From: Anoplopoma fimbria
Taxonomy: Eukaryota > Chordata > Actinopteri > Perciformes > Anoplopomatidae
DNA length: 64,000 nt
Direction: 5' to 3'
Assembly: GCF_027596085.1 (NCBI RefSeq)
Contig: NC_072462.1
Coordinates: 20,421,921 to 20,485,920 of the forward strand
A program made the position numbers and the translations under genes. The notes under the pieces are model-generated. The model was not told the origin of the DNA and did not search any database. It saw nothing but the letters and a program-made list of their open reading frames with translations. This document shows positions 23,994 through 37,825 of the stretch, piece after piece; the stretch's first letter is position 1; each line of letters begins with the position of its first letter.

Positions 23994-26040
23994 CATCTCA
24001 AGGCATCAGGAATTATTTTGTGGACAGCTAACAAAACCAACATCTGCTGTTTTCAACACAGATAAATCAAATGAACAATCACTGAAAACATTCTGTGTTG
24101 GATTTGTTGTTATGGATTTCTCAAAAACAACCCGTTCTCCCTCCCAGTGTTTTCATTTTGAGGACATTTGATTCGTAATTGCATTAATTATTATCATGAT
24201 TTTTGATATTGACAACAACCATTATGTGATATGACTTTGTTGTAGCTACAAAATGTAATGAGATTTCCAATCCATCGACTGTCTTCCGCTGGCAACAAGG
24301 TAGTCCAGTCGTCCCTCAGCAACGTTGGAGAATTCATCAGAGAAGATTCCAAGATTCCAATTAGGTTTTTTTATAGAGGCAAGGCAGGATTGTATTCTCC
24401 TCACTAAAATCAACAACCGTGGTGCTTTGAGAAAATGCTAAATGTATGTGTGATTCAACATAAAACTCTGAAAGCAGAGTCAACTGCCCTAGGAGGAGAG
24501 GTAGGAGAGCCAAGATGCCGAACCGCACGGTTTTATTGCTGCTGTTTCCATTTTTCCCAAAAAATGCACTACAAGAATGCACTACTGTTTCCATTTTATT
24601 TTCTAATTTTTTTTTCTTGTGTAGCAAATTGGCTACATTTGCATTTTGTTGCGCAACCTTGTGTTGCATAATGTCCAATAAATCATCTCACGATATTCAG
24701 TTTAACTCATATTGTTTTGGGGGGAAACAAATCAATGCAGCAGAATTAGAGATATCATGCCATGTGTGTAATACAAATAGTATATAATATGTTTATAGTG
24801 GATATAATATAGCCACAAGCCTCAAGCAAGGATGAGGAGTGACTACGAAGGTCTGTAAGCTCGCTTCTTTTTAACTAAGGTCTTCATTTACTGACTTGTA
24901 GTCTTCAGCACCAACTGACACTGTGACATCACTTGAAGGAGGCCATTTATCACATTTTGCACTCTAGCGCCACAGAGATTATTATACAACTTTTCTTTTT
25001 TTTCACATATGCAATGGCATTCTCGTAAAGCAGTAAAGGCATTGATGTTTTAAATTGGTGGACTTCCCCTTTTAGAGAATGGGACTGTTTGGGTTTAGCT
25101 CTGACACAGTTTGAGAGGAAAGTCCCAGAACAACCATAACGTATTATGTATCTTAAATGAATCATGCAAATAAGACTGTATATCACTTAATTACAGATAA
25201 ACTGTAATTGAGTATATGCATCCCTGCAATGTCATAACAGCCTGATAGATAAACTTTAATGTCTAGTTCTGGATTACATTTCCCTTAAAGTCTTTAAGTG
25301 TCCCTTTGAGTGTTTTTAGCTTTCTCACACTAAATCAAATAAAAGTCTAAATGTCAGCTTTGCGCTGTTTGCTGATTTTATTTTGGTTCCACCCAACTCC
25401 TCCTAGCAACACAACTGAGTATTAAAAGCTAAAAGTGGAACCATAAACATATGGCACTAGTTTCCAAGTGCAACACCACCAACAGTTTAAAACTTTTTTT
25501 TCTTAGAAAACGGCCACTTCACAGTGCTAAATCTAATCCAGCTAACATGTGGCCAGGAATGCGTTTCGGGGCCAAGCTATATGTAATGACACACATGTGT
25601 GAAAGGGCAACTCTAACCATGGGGAGCTAAATGAGCAAGCTTTAGGCGGCCTGACCTTTGAACCAAACCAAAGGCTGGTGTGAGGGAGCCACCTCTAATG
25701 AAGGGCCTCAGAGTGGAAACCGCTCTACCTCCTGTCATTTACAGAAATCACTCTCAAAATGAAAAACTGTCCTTTTTAGCTTTTATTAAGTCAAAGGAAG
25801 TTGTTTGAAAACACATGCTCTTTCTAAGCACTTTGCCATTTAGACTGAAACCTAGGAGCTGACCAGTTTGCTTCTCTTGGCCATCAAGCAAATCCACTGA
25901 GGCAATTGGAGGTGAAGTACCTCACTTTAGGATGAGCTGATGGACGTTACATAGTAGCACAAATATAATCAAATTCCTATTTTGATCCAATCAACTTTTT
26001 CTGCTTGATTTTTCACTTCTAAAACCAATATTTCAAATTG
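23994..26040. other. Non-coding AT-rich DNA
   Basis: No gene, RNA or repeat family recognised. There is a small direct duplication AAGATTCCAAGATTCCAA at about 24,344-24,361. Confidence 0.55.
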
Positions 26041-26079
26041 GAAACCAGACTTATATTGATGATAGATTGTTGAATTCCA

Positions 26080-26250
26080 AAACGGGATGAATGGATGTCA
26101 TGGCTGATGGATAACATGACAGATGGACCAATGCATGGTTGGGAAGACACATCATGGATGGTTGGATGGAGGAATTGACCAACAGTATAATGTATGAGTT
26201 GCGTGCATGGAAAAGTGAATGAACTGATTAATGAATGGATAAAGTGACTC
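26080..26250. repeat. Highly degenerate (ATGG)n-type region
   Basis: ATGGATG, TGGATGG and near variants recur at irregular spacing through about 170 bp, consistent with a decayed tetranucleotide repeat. The frame running on from it at 26,252-26,599 has no recognisable domain. Confidence 0.5.
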
Positions 26251-29200
26251 TGTGTGTGAGTTTGGAGCTATAAAGTTACATAGTAGCATGTTGGCTATTG
26301 GTCAGGTGACTGTGAGCTATGTAATACAGGGCTGGATGTATGAAATAGCAATGAATAGATTGGACTGGAATGGTCAGAATGGACTGATGCATCCAAGAAA
26401 AGATTTGAAATATTTCTCTATATCTGAAAAAAGTAAAAAAAGCCTTTTCAAAACAAGACGCAACAGCTATGTGTATTTCCTGTCCAAGATCAATGGTCAA
26501 CTTTCGACTTATCACGCTTTGGATAAAGTGTTTAAGGAGTTCCAGTATAATCCATCATCTCATCTTTCTCTGTGCTTTCTGATCCAGCAAGGGCAGTAAA
26601 GAGACTCAGAGTCTGCAACTTCTGAGTACCAGCATGCTAACAGTGTTTGTGCTTTTTGTGTGCTTTGTGAGTGTGTGTTTGTTTAATATTAATCACATGT
26701 GCAGCTATTAATCGAAATCAACCAGTTCACAAAGCCATTTTCATTCTGCCACTTGTTAGAATAAGAATCAAATATAGCCTGTCATTTGATTTAATTAACA
26801 TTTTCAAACCTTTTGCATGTAACCTTTTTCATGAAATCATTGATGCGGAGAAACAAATATCAGGTGACGTTTTTTGTTGCAGTTGTTGTTTTCCCCATAT
26901 CACACATTTCCAATAAAAAAAGTAATGTTCTGCCATCTGCTCACTACAGGGACGGTTGCCTTCTGGCTCTTTGAGTCCTGCAGAACTTGGAGGACTCCGC
27001 TTGGGTAATTAGTAGTAGGAGTAAAAGTCTGCCTCGGCTTGTCACACAGACATTTCAGTCAGTCAGTTTAACAGGTTTATTTTAAGGTATAGAAAGAACG
27101 TTTAACTATAAGTTAGTTCATTGAGGTTACTGAAATGGATAGCCAAAGGCATTGACACATCAGACCAACACCTGTATTTCTATCTCTCCTCTATAATCTA
27201 TGGTCATTGAACAATCTGTAGAGAAATGTTCAGGTGATAAAGTCTCAAATGAAAAAAAAAACTCAAAAACATAAAGCACCTGGTGTGTCCTTTAATTTGC
27301 AGTTAGAAGTGATAGTGGAGGGTGTTTTGGGGTTCAGCCTGTTTCCAGTCACGACACAATGACAGGATGACACTCAAGATGTCTCTGTCGTGATGTGTGT
27401 GGAGTTATGTCTGTGTATTTATCTTGTTGTGTGTCTTTCTTTGTGTGTCTTTGGTGGGGTTTGACACTAGTATAAAGCTAAGAAGCTAGACAAAGTGTCA
27501 CAAACTATTACCACAGATGAAACAAGGTATTTAAACACGATACAGTTGAGTTGTATGAGGTGAATTTTGTGACAGTGTTCCTGAGAGACTCACAGTTGTT
27601 AAAGCCAATGTGTCTGTTTGTGTGTCTGAGAGAAAGGGGTGACTCAACTGTTTCACAATGGTCTCGTTCTTTCACCTGATGTGAAACCAACAAAAGCGAG
27701 TCTTCCTATTCCCAGAATCCCTTGGAGAATTGGCAGCAGGAGAGAGCCAGAGAAAGAAAAAGATTCATTAGGCGATGTAGCCAGTGATCGGAAAGGTAGA
27801 GAGGAAAAGGGTTCTCCCTGAGACTTAACATGAGAGATACATAGAGAGAAGGCATGAGAAAGGTTTTTGTGTATCACAGGTAGTAGGAGAAATATTAGGT
27901 TAAAGAGAGTTATTAAGAGCTTTTGATGTGGGAGTTAAACACAGTGGGTGAGATTTACTAATCGATACAAAAGTACAATCCCTCTCTTCTTTTAGCCTTT
28001 TCATCCTCCCTTTGTCTGTTCTATCCAACTCTTTTGACTTTAAAGGATAAATCAAGAGATTATTTTTTACCATCGGGAAATTCAGGCTTAATGTATATCA
28101 AATTGCCAGCAGGTGAGACCCTTGTTAAAGACACATTAACCACATCAAACTATCCACAATCCATTGTCTGAAACATAAGCATTATGATACTGCAATATTG
28201 AAAAAAGCTGGAAAATGTCTCTCCCAGTGAAACACAACTTTAGGCCCAGTGTACATGTAAGATAGCATGTACAACTGCTGTAATGAACAGGCAAATGTCA
28301 GGTTCAGATGGAGGCAAGGAAGGTCAAATACATTTTTTTTACAGAATAAACAATCCACTCAAAAACAGATGTTCACAGAGAAACACGATTTGCATGAATA
28401 TAAAAGTGTTGAAAACACATCTTGCAATATTTGTAATGCAACCCACTACTCTCTCTGGTGAAAATCCTTCAAAGTGCGTTCAACAAAAGACTCAATGTCT
28501 GCACCCTCCAGGCACAGCCTTCTCCAAGATATCCAACTAATGTGCGCATTGTGTTCAATGTGGTTTTTACGACTAAATGCATCAAATCATCTCCCGACAC
28601 TTGATCAAGATCAAAGGGGTCATCTGCTCCAATCCCATAAATCTGGTCTACATGATGATGTGCTCATGCGGAAGAGGATAACTAGTTAAAAATCTGGAAA
28701 TGTCTGAAAACAGAGGCTGCATCCTAAATTACTTTGGTTTGAATCTAATAGCTTGAGAAGTCTTGTAATGTGATACCGAAGGAACACTAGACTACAAGAT
28801 TGTCCTATAAAGTCGATGAATATATAACTTTTACTTTCACCAGTTAAGCATCCCTTTCCTATTCATCTTGCAAGGCATTCGTATATAAAGTATATGTCTG
28901 TAAAAGTATGTGTTCTTCCTTTTTGTCCACTGTAGGGATTGGAAGAAGATCAAAAAATATCAAAAGGATCCGGTCAGGTGAACTACACCTGATAGTTCAC
29001 AAACATTCAGGAGCCAAGACTGAATCTTGTCATCTATCAACTTTGTTGTTTTGCAATTTTTTCGGTTGTTTTTAAAGCTTCTTCACAAGGGGTGAGGGCC
29101 AAATGTCTGAAAAGTGAAGCCAATGTGGATGTGCCTTAAACCAGCATGCTCTCTAAAGGCCATCAGGAGGCGAATCCTCTGGTTGCAGAAATTTGAGAAA

Positions 29201-31270
29201 ATGACCATACTTCTCATTTGATTTATTACATTGCAAACATGAGTTTATGGTCCCCATCGCTAGTTTCAAGTCTTCTTCAATACAGTGTGATGTTCATTAA
29301 TTATGGTCCCACTTGGAGAAAACTAGACAATGAATCAGGGAATGCTTTAGGGTGGGGCTACCTTGATATTGTTAGGTCGCTACCACAGCTTTGTCCAGTC
29401 CGTGTTTTTGTCGGACTTTAACGCCTTCGGTGTGTTTTCAGTTTGTGAAAGTTAATCGCATTTTGGTCTCCTGCAAATGTCTTATTCAGCGATCGCTTCT
29501 ACTCAGCTCCACTCTCCCATGTCACTTCTTGTTCCAAAAACCCAGATGGCCATGACCAAAAACCAAGATGGCAACGGCCAAATTGTCATTTACTGTATGC
29601 AGTCTATCCATCCTCCAAACATCTTATATGTTTGCAATGTTGATCAAAATGTGTGTAATGTTGACTGAAAGTCTAATAAATCAATACTTGGAGTAATAGT
29701 GCAACATGCGGATGCATGTCCTTTAATTCAGTTTGAGTCTTAATTTCCATATTATATAAACTCCGATGACTGAACTGTTACTTTTAGACTTTGCACAGTG
29801 TAGGCAGTGAGCAAACTCTCCTCTCCCTTCCCCTTTCCGATGATGAAACACTAAAAGTCCTCCGGTCCTCAAATAGTCATTCCACCTCCATACCTTCCTC
29901 CTCCTCAGTAGGGGCAGTGCACATTTATCTGACTCTCTTCTCCTCCATCTGGCTTGTGTTCTTTCTGTCTACACGTGTCAGCATCTCTTTTTCTTATTTT
30001 CACCCTATTTCACTTTTCCTCTCTTCTGTCATATAAACTATGGACCAGTCTAAATTGGTGCTCCTCTTTGAACCTCTCCCTCATAAAACGTCTTTCTCTT
30101 TTCTATTTCATTGTGCCTCACAATCTCTCCTCCCACCCGAAGCAGTGCTGGGTCTTTCCTATGAACAATTGGCCATTTTTCAATATAAAAAGTGAGGGTT
30201 TCATCCCCTTGTTAGTAAGACCTTGTGAAATGACCCTCTTTGCCCAAATGAAATTCACTGCTGCTGTTTGAAATAATCGGCTAACCAAAGACACATAAGG
30301 GTGCTCATTTTACATATTACCTGTGATTGATTCATGTAGATTTTAACGAATGAATAATCAATCATCGTTAATGTAGATTCCGAAAAGTTCTGTTGTGTAA
30401 TGCAAAAGGCCATTATTAGCCCATCGATTAACCTTCCTGTCCGGATTCCAAGCTTCAAGAACGGGTTTCAATAGGAGTCATCAATGGTAAGGTTTAAAAA
30501 TATGCTGCATATATGACTTGCTTATGTTCTGAGAAGCTCTACATCATAGAGCAACACATATAGACACAATGTAAAATATAAACAACTAAAATGGAATTGC
30601 TTTTCTTTCATCTGCTACAGCATACCAATCTGCTCTGTAAAATATGTGTCCTGTGTTGTCCTTTGAGAATAAATCTGAAACCATGAGGGACAAGTTTAGT
30701 TTTGCTTTAATTCAATGGAATACCGATCAGTAATGTCACCGTTCTATCAAAGGTAGACGGTCACACTGAGCCAGAGAGCAGCCTGCCACACCACACAAGA
30801 GCCACTGAGTCTGAACAACAACCACATTAGCTTCCCTTCTAACGTCTCCTTCTTATCTAACTTCCAAAAACATCCAGGCTCGGTTTCAGCGCAAGTTTGT
30901 TTACTCTGTCTCTCGTTCCCTACGGTGTAACAGTCTTGGTAGTCTGCCAACTTCTGTCAATCAAACACAGACACAGACCCGACCTTCTAGCCAGCTGAGA
31001 TGAAAATGAGCAAGTTTGAATTCCTCTTTTGATTAAAAGCACAAAAAAACCATGTAAAAAATGTTGACATTATATCTGAATACAAAAAAAGACAACATTT
31101 ATGTAAAATTCTGCTGGCTCTGATGATAAACCTGTGTACACTCTGCTCATCAGAAAACAAGAATCTACTGCCATTTTTGTGGGTTATTGGAAATAATACT
31201 GTTTGAAAAGATATACCAAAGTATTGGACACATTGAAATTTTGACATGATTAAAGGGATCACAAAAGTTA
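26251..31270. other. Non-coding DNA, nothing recognised
   Basis: The region is 5 kb of AT-rich DNA without a gene-like frame. A small imperfect direct repeat at about 29,540-29,580 has two CCAAAAACC blocks, each followed by AGATGGC. A T/C-rich patch is at 29,810-30,030. Confidence 0.55.
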
Positions 31271-31274
31271 AGGA

Positions 31275-31510
31275 AACCTGTGATTGTCTGCACCAAATTG
31301 CATGTTAATTCATCTATAAAAAGAAACTTTTGGGGGATGCTAGAGTCAGGGGATCACCATTATGATTAATCTTCTGAGTAAAATGAATGTCAACCTAATT
31401 TCATGGCAACATGGCAATCCTGTAGTAGTTGTGATATTTCAGTTTGGATCCAAGTGGTGGACGGACGGATATTGTCATCTCAAGAGCCAAGCCGCTAGCA
31501 TGGCTAACAA
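31275..31510 (+). repeat. Remnant of an abundant fish dispersed repeat
   Basis: Phrases in order include GTCAGGGGATCACCA, AATTTCATGGCAAC, GTTGTGATATTTCAGT, AAGTGGTGGAC and AGCATGGCTAA. They match my recollection of a very common non-coding repeat of fish genomes. There is no second copy in the window, so the call rests on recollection of the phrase order. Confidence 0.5.
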
Positions 31511-34500
31511 TAACAGCTTTGGTCAATAATGATCGTTTTTCTGTGGATGCTTGGCAGTACAAAGCAACACAGATCACTCTTCCCCTACCATTAGTGAATA
31601 TTGTTTTCTTTAAATGGCAACTGCAGTCTTTTCCTGACCTTGACAAAGTACATTTTGAAGTTTAGTTTGGTTAACTGAACCAGGTCTATTCTGGACCTGG
31701 CACATCTACAAACAGTCATATGAATTATTTTTTGTAACAGTAATTTGTCAGGGCTTTGGAGAGCACTGACAAAAAACATTCTCTTTAATTAGGTTGGACA
31801 ATTTCTTGAATCCGTCTGTTTCCAAGTTTGCAAAGTTATCCATCGGGGGAAAAAGCAGCAGCACAACTACATGACTGGGAATTAAACCAAGCCCAAAACT
31901 CACATTCAGTCTCCAGTGAATGCAATTCTTTGGGAAAGAGTGTAAACTTTTATTCTGGGCTTGACAGCCAATAGCTACGCTCTACCGAGACAGTTGGTGC
32001 TCAGCAGGAGTCAGAAGAGAAGAAGAGAGCCAAGCTGAGCTCAACCACACTCTAAAGTTTGAATGTAATTTTAAGATTCATAACCAACTGCAAAAAAAAT
32101 TATGGTAGAAAATCGTATGTGGGTATTGACAATTCTCACAAACAACACCCTAATTTCTTTAAAGTTTCTGTTCACGCATCGGCGAGCATTTCCTGCTTTT
32201 CCACTGATTAATTGGACTGGGGAGAGAATTAATTTTTCTTCCTTCCATCTGGGTCACAGTAGAGGTAGAACTTCAAGAGGGATTTCAAAAAGCCACATCT
32301 GCCTCTCAGTCACACCTTTCAAAATAAATAAACTCCAATTCATGAGTCAGTGAGAAAAGGGAAAAGATGTACTATGCATCAGCCCTTGGCCTATTTATTT
32401 TAGCTTCCTGCTGGTGTGAAAAGATTCAAGAGAGACAGGCAGAGTTAATTCAGACACTGAAACATCACTAACAACAATCTGCCTTTATGAAAAATAAAAT
32501 GGGAAAACTGTTGTGTCAACTAGACAGGGTAAAGCAGCATTTAGATGAATATTTAATGTTGAGACACAGAGAGAATAAAATGGAAATTGTATTTCACTTT
32601 CCTTTCAATGATTTTTCTTCGTTTTTTTAGGCTCTTTAGTGTCTGACAAGATAAATGATGTGTACCTCAAGCACATTCAAAGACGGATTTCATCGTGACA
32701 GGATCAGCTTTTTGTCAAATGATGAAAGTGTTCCCTAAAAAGGATCCAGCCAAGACGTGAGCAATTTGTTCAGACAAACAGATTTGCTGCCTCTGCAGCA
32801 GTTGTCATTTTGCAGATTTCTTTTATCAGAGGTAAACTGAATCCTCCGGGAAGACGTTTTCAAAAGATCATTATGTCTGAGAAAAATGTACATTCATACG
32901 GTGAAAATAATACAAATCAAACTTCAAACTTTACGGCTATCACTACATTTGCTTTGGAAGAAGATAGTGTTTTTATTTGTCTGAATGACTCTGGAAGGTA
33001 TCAACTATTCCTAAAACATTTTTTATGTAACATTGGCGGATAACTGCTGAAAATACGTTCTAACAAGCTCATCCCTTCTAAATGCCTATCGAGCTGCCTC
33101 CTTCCTTAAAAGTGCAAAGTCGGAGATCTGGCCAGAATTTTGCTTTATAAAGAATAAAATGAACTAACATTATCTACAAAATGTGAAGAGGTAACAGTCT
33201 TTAGATTACGTCAATAGTCTCTATTTGTGTTGCAGAGATTTCTACAGAAATGAGCATGTTAACCGGCTAGCCTCGGCCGTTCTGCCTTGTAATGCCACTT
33301 ATTCCTTGAGAGGCAATAGTGAGTCACTTTAGCGACCTAACTTCAGAAAGGACAAAGAATTTGTTTGAACTTTGCATTGTTTTAGCATGCTGTAAGTAAG
33401 TCTCCTTTTTTTAACTGGAGACAGTAAATTTAGTTTGTATGGACCAAGAAGTAGAGGTGAAATGCTGTTTTTTAAAGCATGTGGCCATGCCCTGCACATA
33501 GCACCTTTTAAACTACTCTGAATTATGTATGTACCTCAGGGCAGAAATATCTAGTTGTTTATTTTATTTTTTGAAAAGTAGCAGGGTGTAATGTGTAGCC
33601 CTGGGAGATGGAAGGTTATTAGACACCAAACATTTTGTTAGAAAGAAAGAGTCAGCAGTATCCGATCCGTTACCCTGACAGCACAGAGAAAGACAAATAA
33701 TCAAGTTTGCACCATCGTAACATGACACAAGTTTCAAATGCACGCCGACATCAGATCCGGTAGCACAGGATGTGCCATCATTTCTGCTGAACAGGTACAT
33801 GCTATATTTTTAAGGAAGAAGGGGAGAGGATCAAGAGGGAATCCAAGCAAGCAGGAGAAAATGAGAAGCATGAAGCAGGATGAAAGGGGTGAAGGAAGGA
33901 AAGAAACAAGGGGAGAGTGTGTACCCCCTTATGGTTTATGTTGAGTTTCTTAATTTACATTTCAGACATTTGGTCAGATCTCATATCACTGTGACCTACC
34001 TTCCTGCATACTGCTTTTTCTTGGCAAAAGCTAAGAAAAGCACCTTAGTTAAAGTAGTAAGAAATTCTGCTAATTTTGCAGCTGTTTTACCACAAGTAAA
34101 GCGAAACATTGTTTTCCATCTATGGGCTTTACTTAGAACAACTTTGTCTGTTTGTACAGAGAACCAGGCTAAAGACAAGCTTGTGCCCAGAGGGGTACTG
34201 GATAAATTCCCAGACTTGCAGAATAAAAGAGCAGCAACCTCATTACCAACACTCAGGCCGTTAAACGTGCACTTCAATCACACACCTACCATCAATGTTC
34301 TTCTTTTGATTAACTGTAACCAAAACTTTTCCCTTACCTTAAAGTGTTAAGTTGCTTGATTTGAACCATATTGTTATTACCTTGCAGTTATGGTAGATTT
34401 TAGAAAATGTAGGCATTAGAAGTAAAAATATAAAATAAAATTGCCACTCAACATAATCAATGGTTTCTCAGAAATGACAAAAATCAACATCCTTTGTGGG

Positions 34501-35600
34501 CAATTAAGTTTTGAATTATACAGTGAACAACCCATAAGAAGATATAAATAAAGCAGAGCTTAAAACAGCAGCAACTCATTTAATCAATATAATCTTAAAA
34601 TCAAATGTCTGAACAAGGCGTGCCTCAAAATGAATTATTAAATGAATAGAATATAAACTTACGTTTTTATGTTTTTTTTCCCTTACTTGGAAGGTATGTT
34701 GGTATGTTGGTGATGCAAGACATGGCAACAATCCTGTCACATAACTTAATGTTAAAACCATCTATGGGTCACAGTGGGTTTTCACAGTGCGCATGTAAAA
34801 GGATGAGCTGTGCTCTATTATCTCTGACATTTTTAAATACTGTTTTGCACCAGGCCTTCTTCTGCGCTGGGTAATCGAAGTTGGTGGGTGGAGTTGGAGT
34901 TGCTTCACCCAGGGGATCCGCCCAACCACAGCAACATAAAACTAAACACTAAAGGCACTTTCTACATATCATAAACTGAACTTTTCAGCTGAATCACTCA
35001 AGAGAGGCTGTAAGACTAACTCAAAAATGACTGTTCACAGGCTTTCTTCTCATCACACCATCAACCTGCCTTCTTCCTCGTCACTCTTCAGCTCTGCTGT
35101 GATCTGCCTGCTCTTTTTCCCCCTCCTCTTCCTCACCACTAAACCCCCTCTCCCCAATCCTCTCTCTGCTCTGCGGTCAAGAAACCTGACTGAAAACCAT
35201 TGCTGTTGGAAATTGCTTCCAAAAAAAAAAAGAAAACTTGTTACTCTTAGAGTTTAAGCTCCTGCCAAATAAAAGCCCCTGCTCACAGGACTGTAGGCAG
35301 TAAAATGTGGTAACAGAAACCCAGGCTTGTAAATCACATGCTGATTGAAGGCTTGCTAAGAATGGGATGTGACGCACGCATATATACGCCCTTAAAACTC
35401 TGTCCCTCTTTTCTCTGTCCAGTCTTGTTTTTCTACCTCTATGTTTTAGATTTTCTCTCTCTTCCTCCTGATGTCCATGGTTTTCTTTCTTTTTTCTGCT
35501 TCTGTGTTCACTCCTCTCTGATGCTGTAGTGTCTTTTACCCTCTCATCCCTCATCTCTCTCTCCCTCTTTCTGTCTTTTTTTCTCTCTGTCTAAAAATCC
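31511..35600. other. Non-coding DNA, nothing recognised
   Basis: The largest open frame (33,880-34,350, 156 codons) has no domain, no supporting codon pattern and no flanking splice logic. T/C-rich text is at 35,400-35,590. No repeat family was recognised. Confidence 0.5.
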
Positions 35601-35617
35601 ATATACATTAACTTAAC

Positions 35618-36125
35618 CAAGACGGTCTGGCAGGACCTTTGAGTTGTAATAATGCAAATAACTGTTTAAATTAAACAGTTATTTGCAGATGTGGGCTGAA
35701 AGTCTTTCAGTAAGAACTTTTCCTAAATGTGTGTTTTTGATGTTGTCTGAAGCCCAGAAGGGACTACAATAAAACACACCGTCACTATAGACCGCAGTTG
35801 CCATATTATACATTATTACCATATATGGTCACTTTTTGATCTCATGGTTTTCCTTAGCGCAATGCATTTGAGATCGGAGCTACCACAGAGCTAGGAACAC
35901 AGCCTTTGATTGGTCAACAGACTCAACCCACAGCATCATTCATGCAAGTGGAAGGCTGACTTCAACGCGATGGGTTCATTTAGTAGAGTACAGATCTCTG
36001 CCAGGTGTGTCTGCAACAACCACTGCTGTAATGTTTGATTGAATGAATAAAACCGACAATTGGCTAACCCCCCGTCTAGACTGCAAGTGTATCAGACGTG
36101 TTTTTACACATCTCTGTGTAACCAC
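35618..36125 (+). repeat. Unnamed interspersed repeat family, copy 2 (longest)
   Basis: The left half matches copy 1 (23,691-23,993). The right part (about 35,980-36,115) matches copy 3 at 63,845-63,985, including a 39-nt block identical between 36056-36094 and 63925-63963. All three copies lie in the same orientation. Copy 2 alone carries the perfect 33-nt palindrome at 35654-35686. It has no coding capacity. Confidence 0.8.
35654..35686. repeat. Perfect 33-nt palindrome (16-bp arms, 1-nt centre)
   Basis: Left arm GCAAATAACTGTTTAA at 35654-35669, right arm its exact reverse complement at 35671-35686. It can extrude as a hairpin or cruciform. Confidence 0.95.
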
Positions 36126-37778
36126 GACTTGAAGCGTTTATTTAGGCTTCAAGTCTACTGAGCAACCTGTTGTGTCTCTGGGTATAGAGCAGCGATGCAC
36201 TCAGATGTGTGATCAGTTGCGGCCCTTACTGGCAGGGGGCCGATTAAGAGTAGTAAGTGAGAAGTCAACAGAGCATGGAGTCATAAATGATCAACCAAAA
36301 TATTTTGCAGTTTGATGCAACGGTATGCAAGATTTGCCATGGACAGACATGGAGATGCTCACTTACACACACAATCACTCACTTGACCAACCTCACGATC
36401 TTCCTGGCGGAGTTCACAACGGCTTTCAAGACAGAAAAAATGGCTAAATAATATCAGAAAACATTTATCGTTATGGATATATTTTTAAAAGTCTCCAAAA
36501 AATTGGAAACAGTATAGTAGTATACAAGTCATAGTGTAATTGTATGTTAAAAGCAACATGTAAATCAACTCTGTCTGTTCGGAAGAGAGACATTCATCAG
36601 CAGTAAATAAATCAATATGAATTATAAAAAAATATAAACATCGGAAATTTGAATGGGACATCCGAAAGGTTGCACATTATAATCCTATAATTTCTAGTTA
36701 CTTCATCAAACAAACGCATAATTGAGGTGCTTGTGAAAACAATCAATGAAATGACATATGACGGTTTGGCAGACCGTTGGGGCGGCTGTAATGGGGTGGT
36801 GTTTTTACTGGACCATCAGCCCACTCCAGTATGGGGATGGGGTGGATGTTTGGTCAAATTATCTTTTATTTGTCACTGCTCCCAAAAGGGTGGTGAGATT
36901 GTAAATCCAAATCATCCGTCAACAAGACTATGATCTAATAGTGTCAACAGGCATTGGGAAATATGGGAGATATTGAACCAGATAAAGTTTTAGTTTATGC
37001 CGTACATCACAGCCTTTCAAAATGTTGAAATATATTGAACAATGGTTAAAAATGAAGCGTCATTTTGTAGAGGCAAGTTCTTCCAATCAGGTGCAGGGAA
37101 AGTTTACATTACGTCCCAGCACAAGGAGAGCACATGTCAATCATTTATTCTACAAGCTGTTTGAAATTAGACCTGTCCCTAGAATGCCTGTTGAGCCTTG
37201 CCAGACCACAATGAGAATTTGTGGGCTGGCTTTGTAAGGGTAAAAAGAAAAGAAAAAAAGATGGTGGATGTGTGCCACAGGATGCTAAAGCACATGCCAT
37301 GTAACAGAGTACTGTACTGTACACCACTGAGAGTTTGGCTCATGTCCGACACGGCGCCATTCATAGTCTGACAGCTAACGCTAACAGGGATCAACTGTTT
37401 CAGATATGCATGTTCACCATTACAAATGGCTTCTAACTATATAAGGTATAACTTTATTTCTTAGCAGAAAGCACAACATATCTCAGATTTCAGCTTGAAA
37501 GACACACCTCAAAAGTAAAAAATGTAGCTCACTCTTTCTCATGATGTCCAATCTTGGCCTTGTTCCCCAATGTTAGCACAAGTGGAATAGGACATTGACT
37601 ATTTACTTTAAAAACAAACATTTAGCCTGACGTGTTCATGTCTCTTGATGTTCAATGTCTCTCTTTGCTGTCTCTCTCAGACACACAAGGCTGGTCAAAG
37701 CATATATTGAGTGGAAAGGACCGGCTCATAAAAAGATGGTCACTGTCTCCAATCCCTTGGGGGAATCTGGTAAGAAGG

Positions 37779-37779
<1 letters not shown>
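36126..37779. other. Non-coding DNA, nothing recognised
   Basis: AT-rich with several short open frames, none protein-like. No repeat family recognised. Confidence 0.55.

Positions 37780-37823
<44 letters not shown>
37780..37823. repeat. (GA)n microsatellite, about 22 units
   Basis: Pure GA run ending GAGCTCTCTC, so a short inverted GA/TC junction follows at its right end. Confidence 0.97.

Positions 37824-37825
<2 letters not shown>

Noticed and set aside
33880..34350. 156-codon plus-strand open frame
   Set aside because: No recognisable motif, AT-rich codon usage like the surrounding non-coding DNA and no splice or promoter context.
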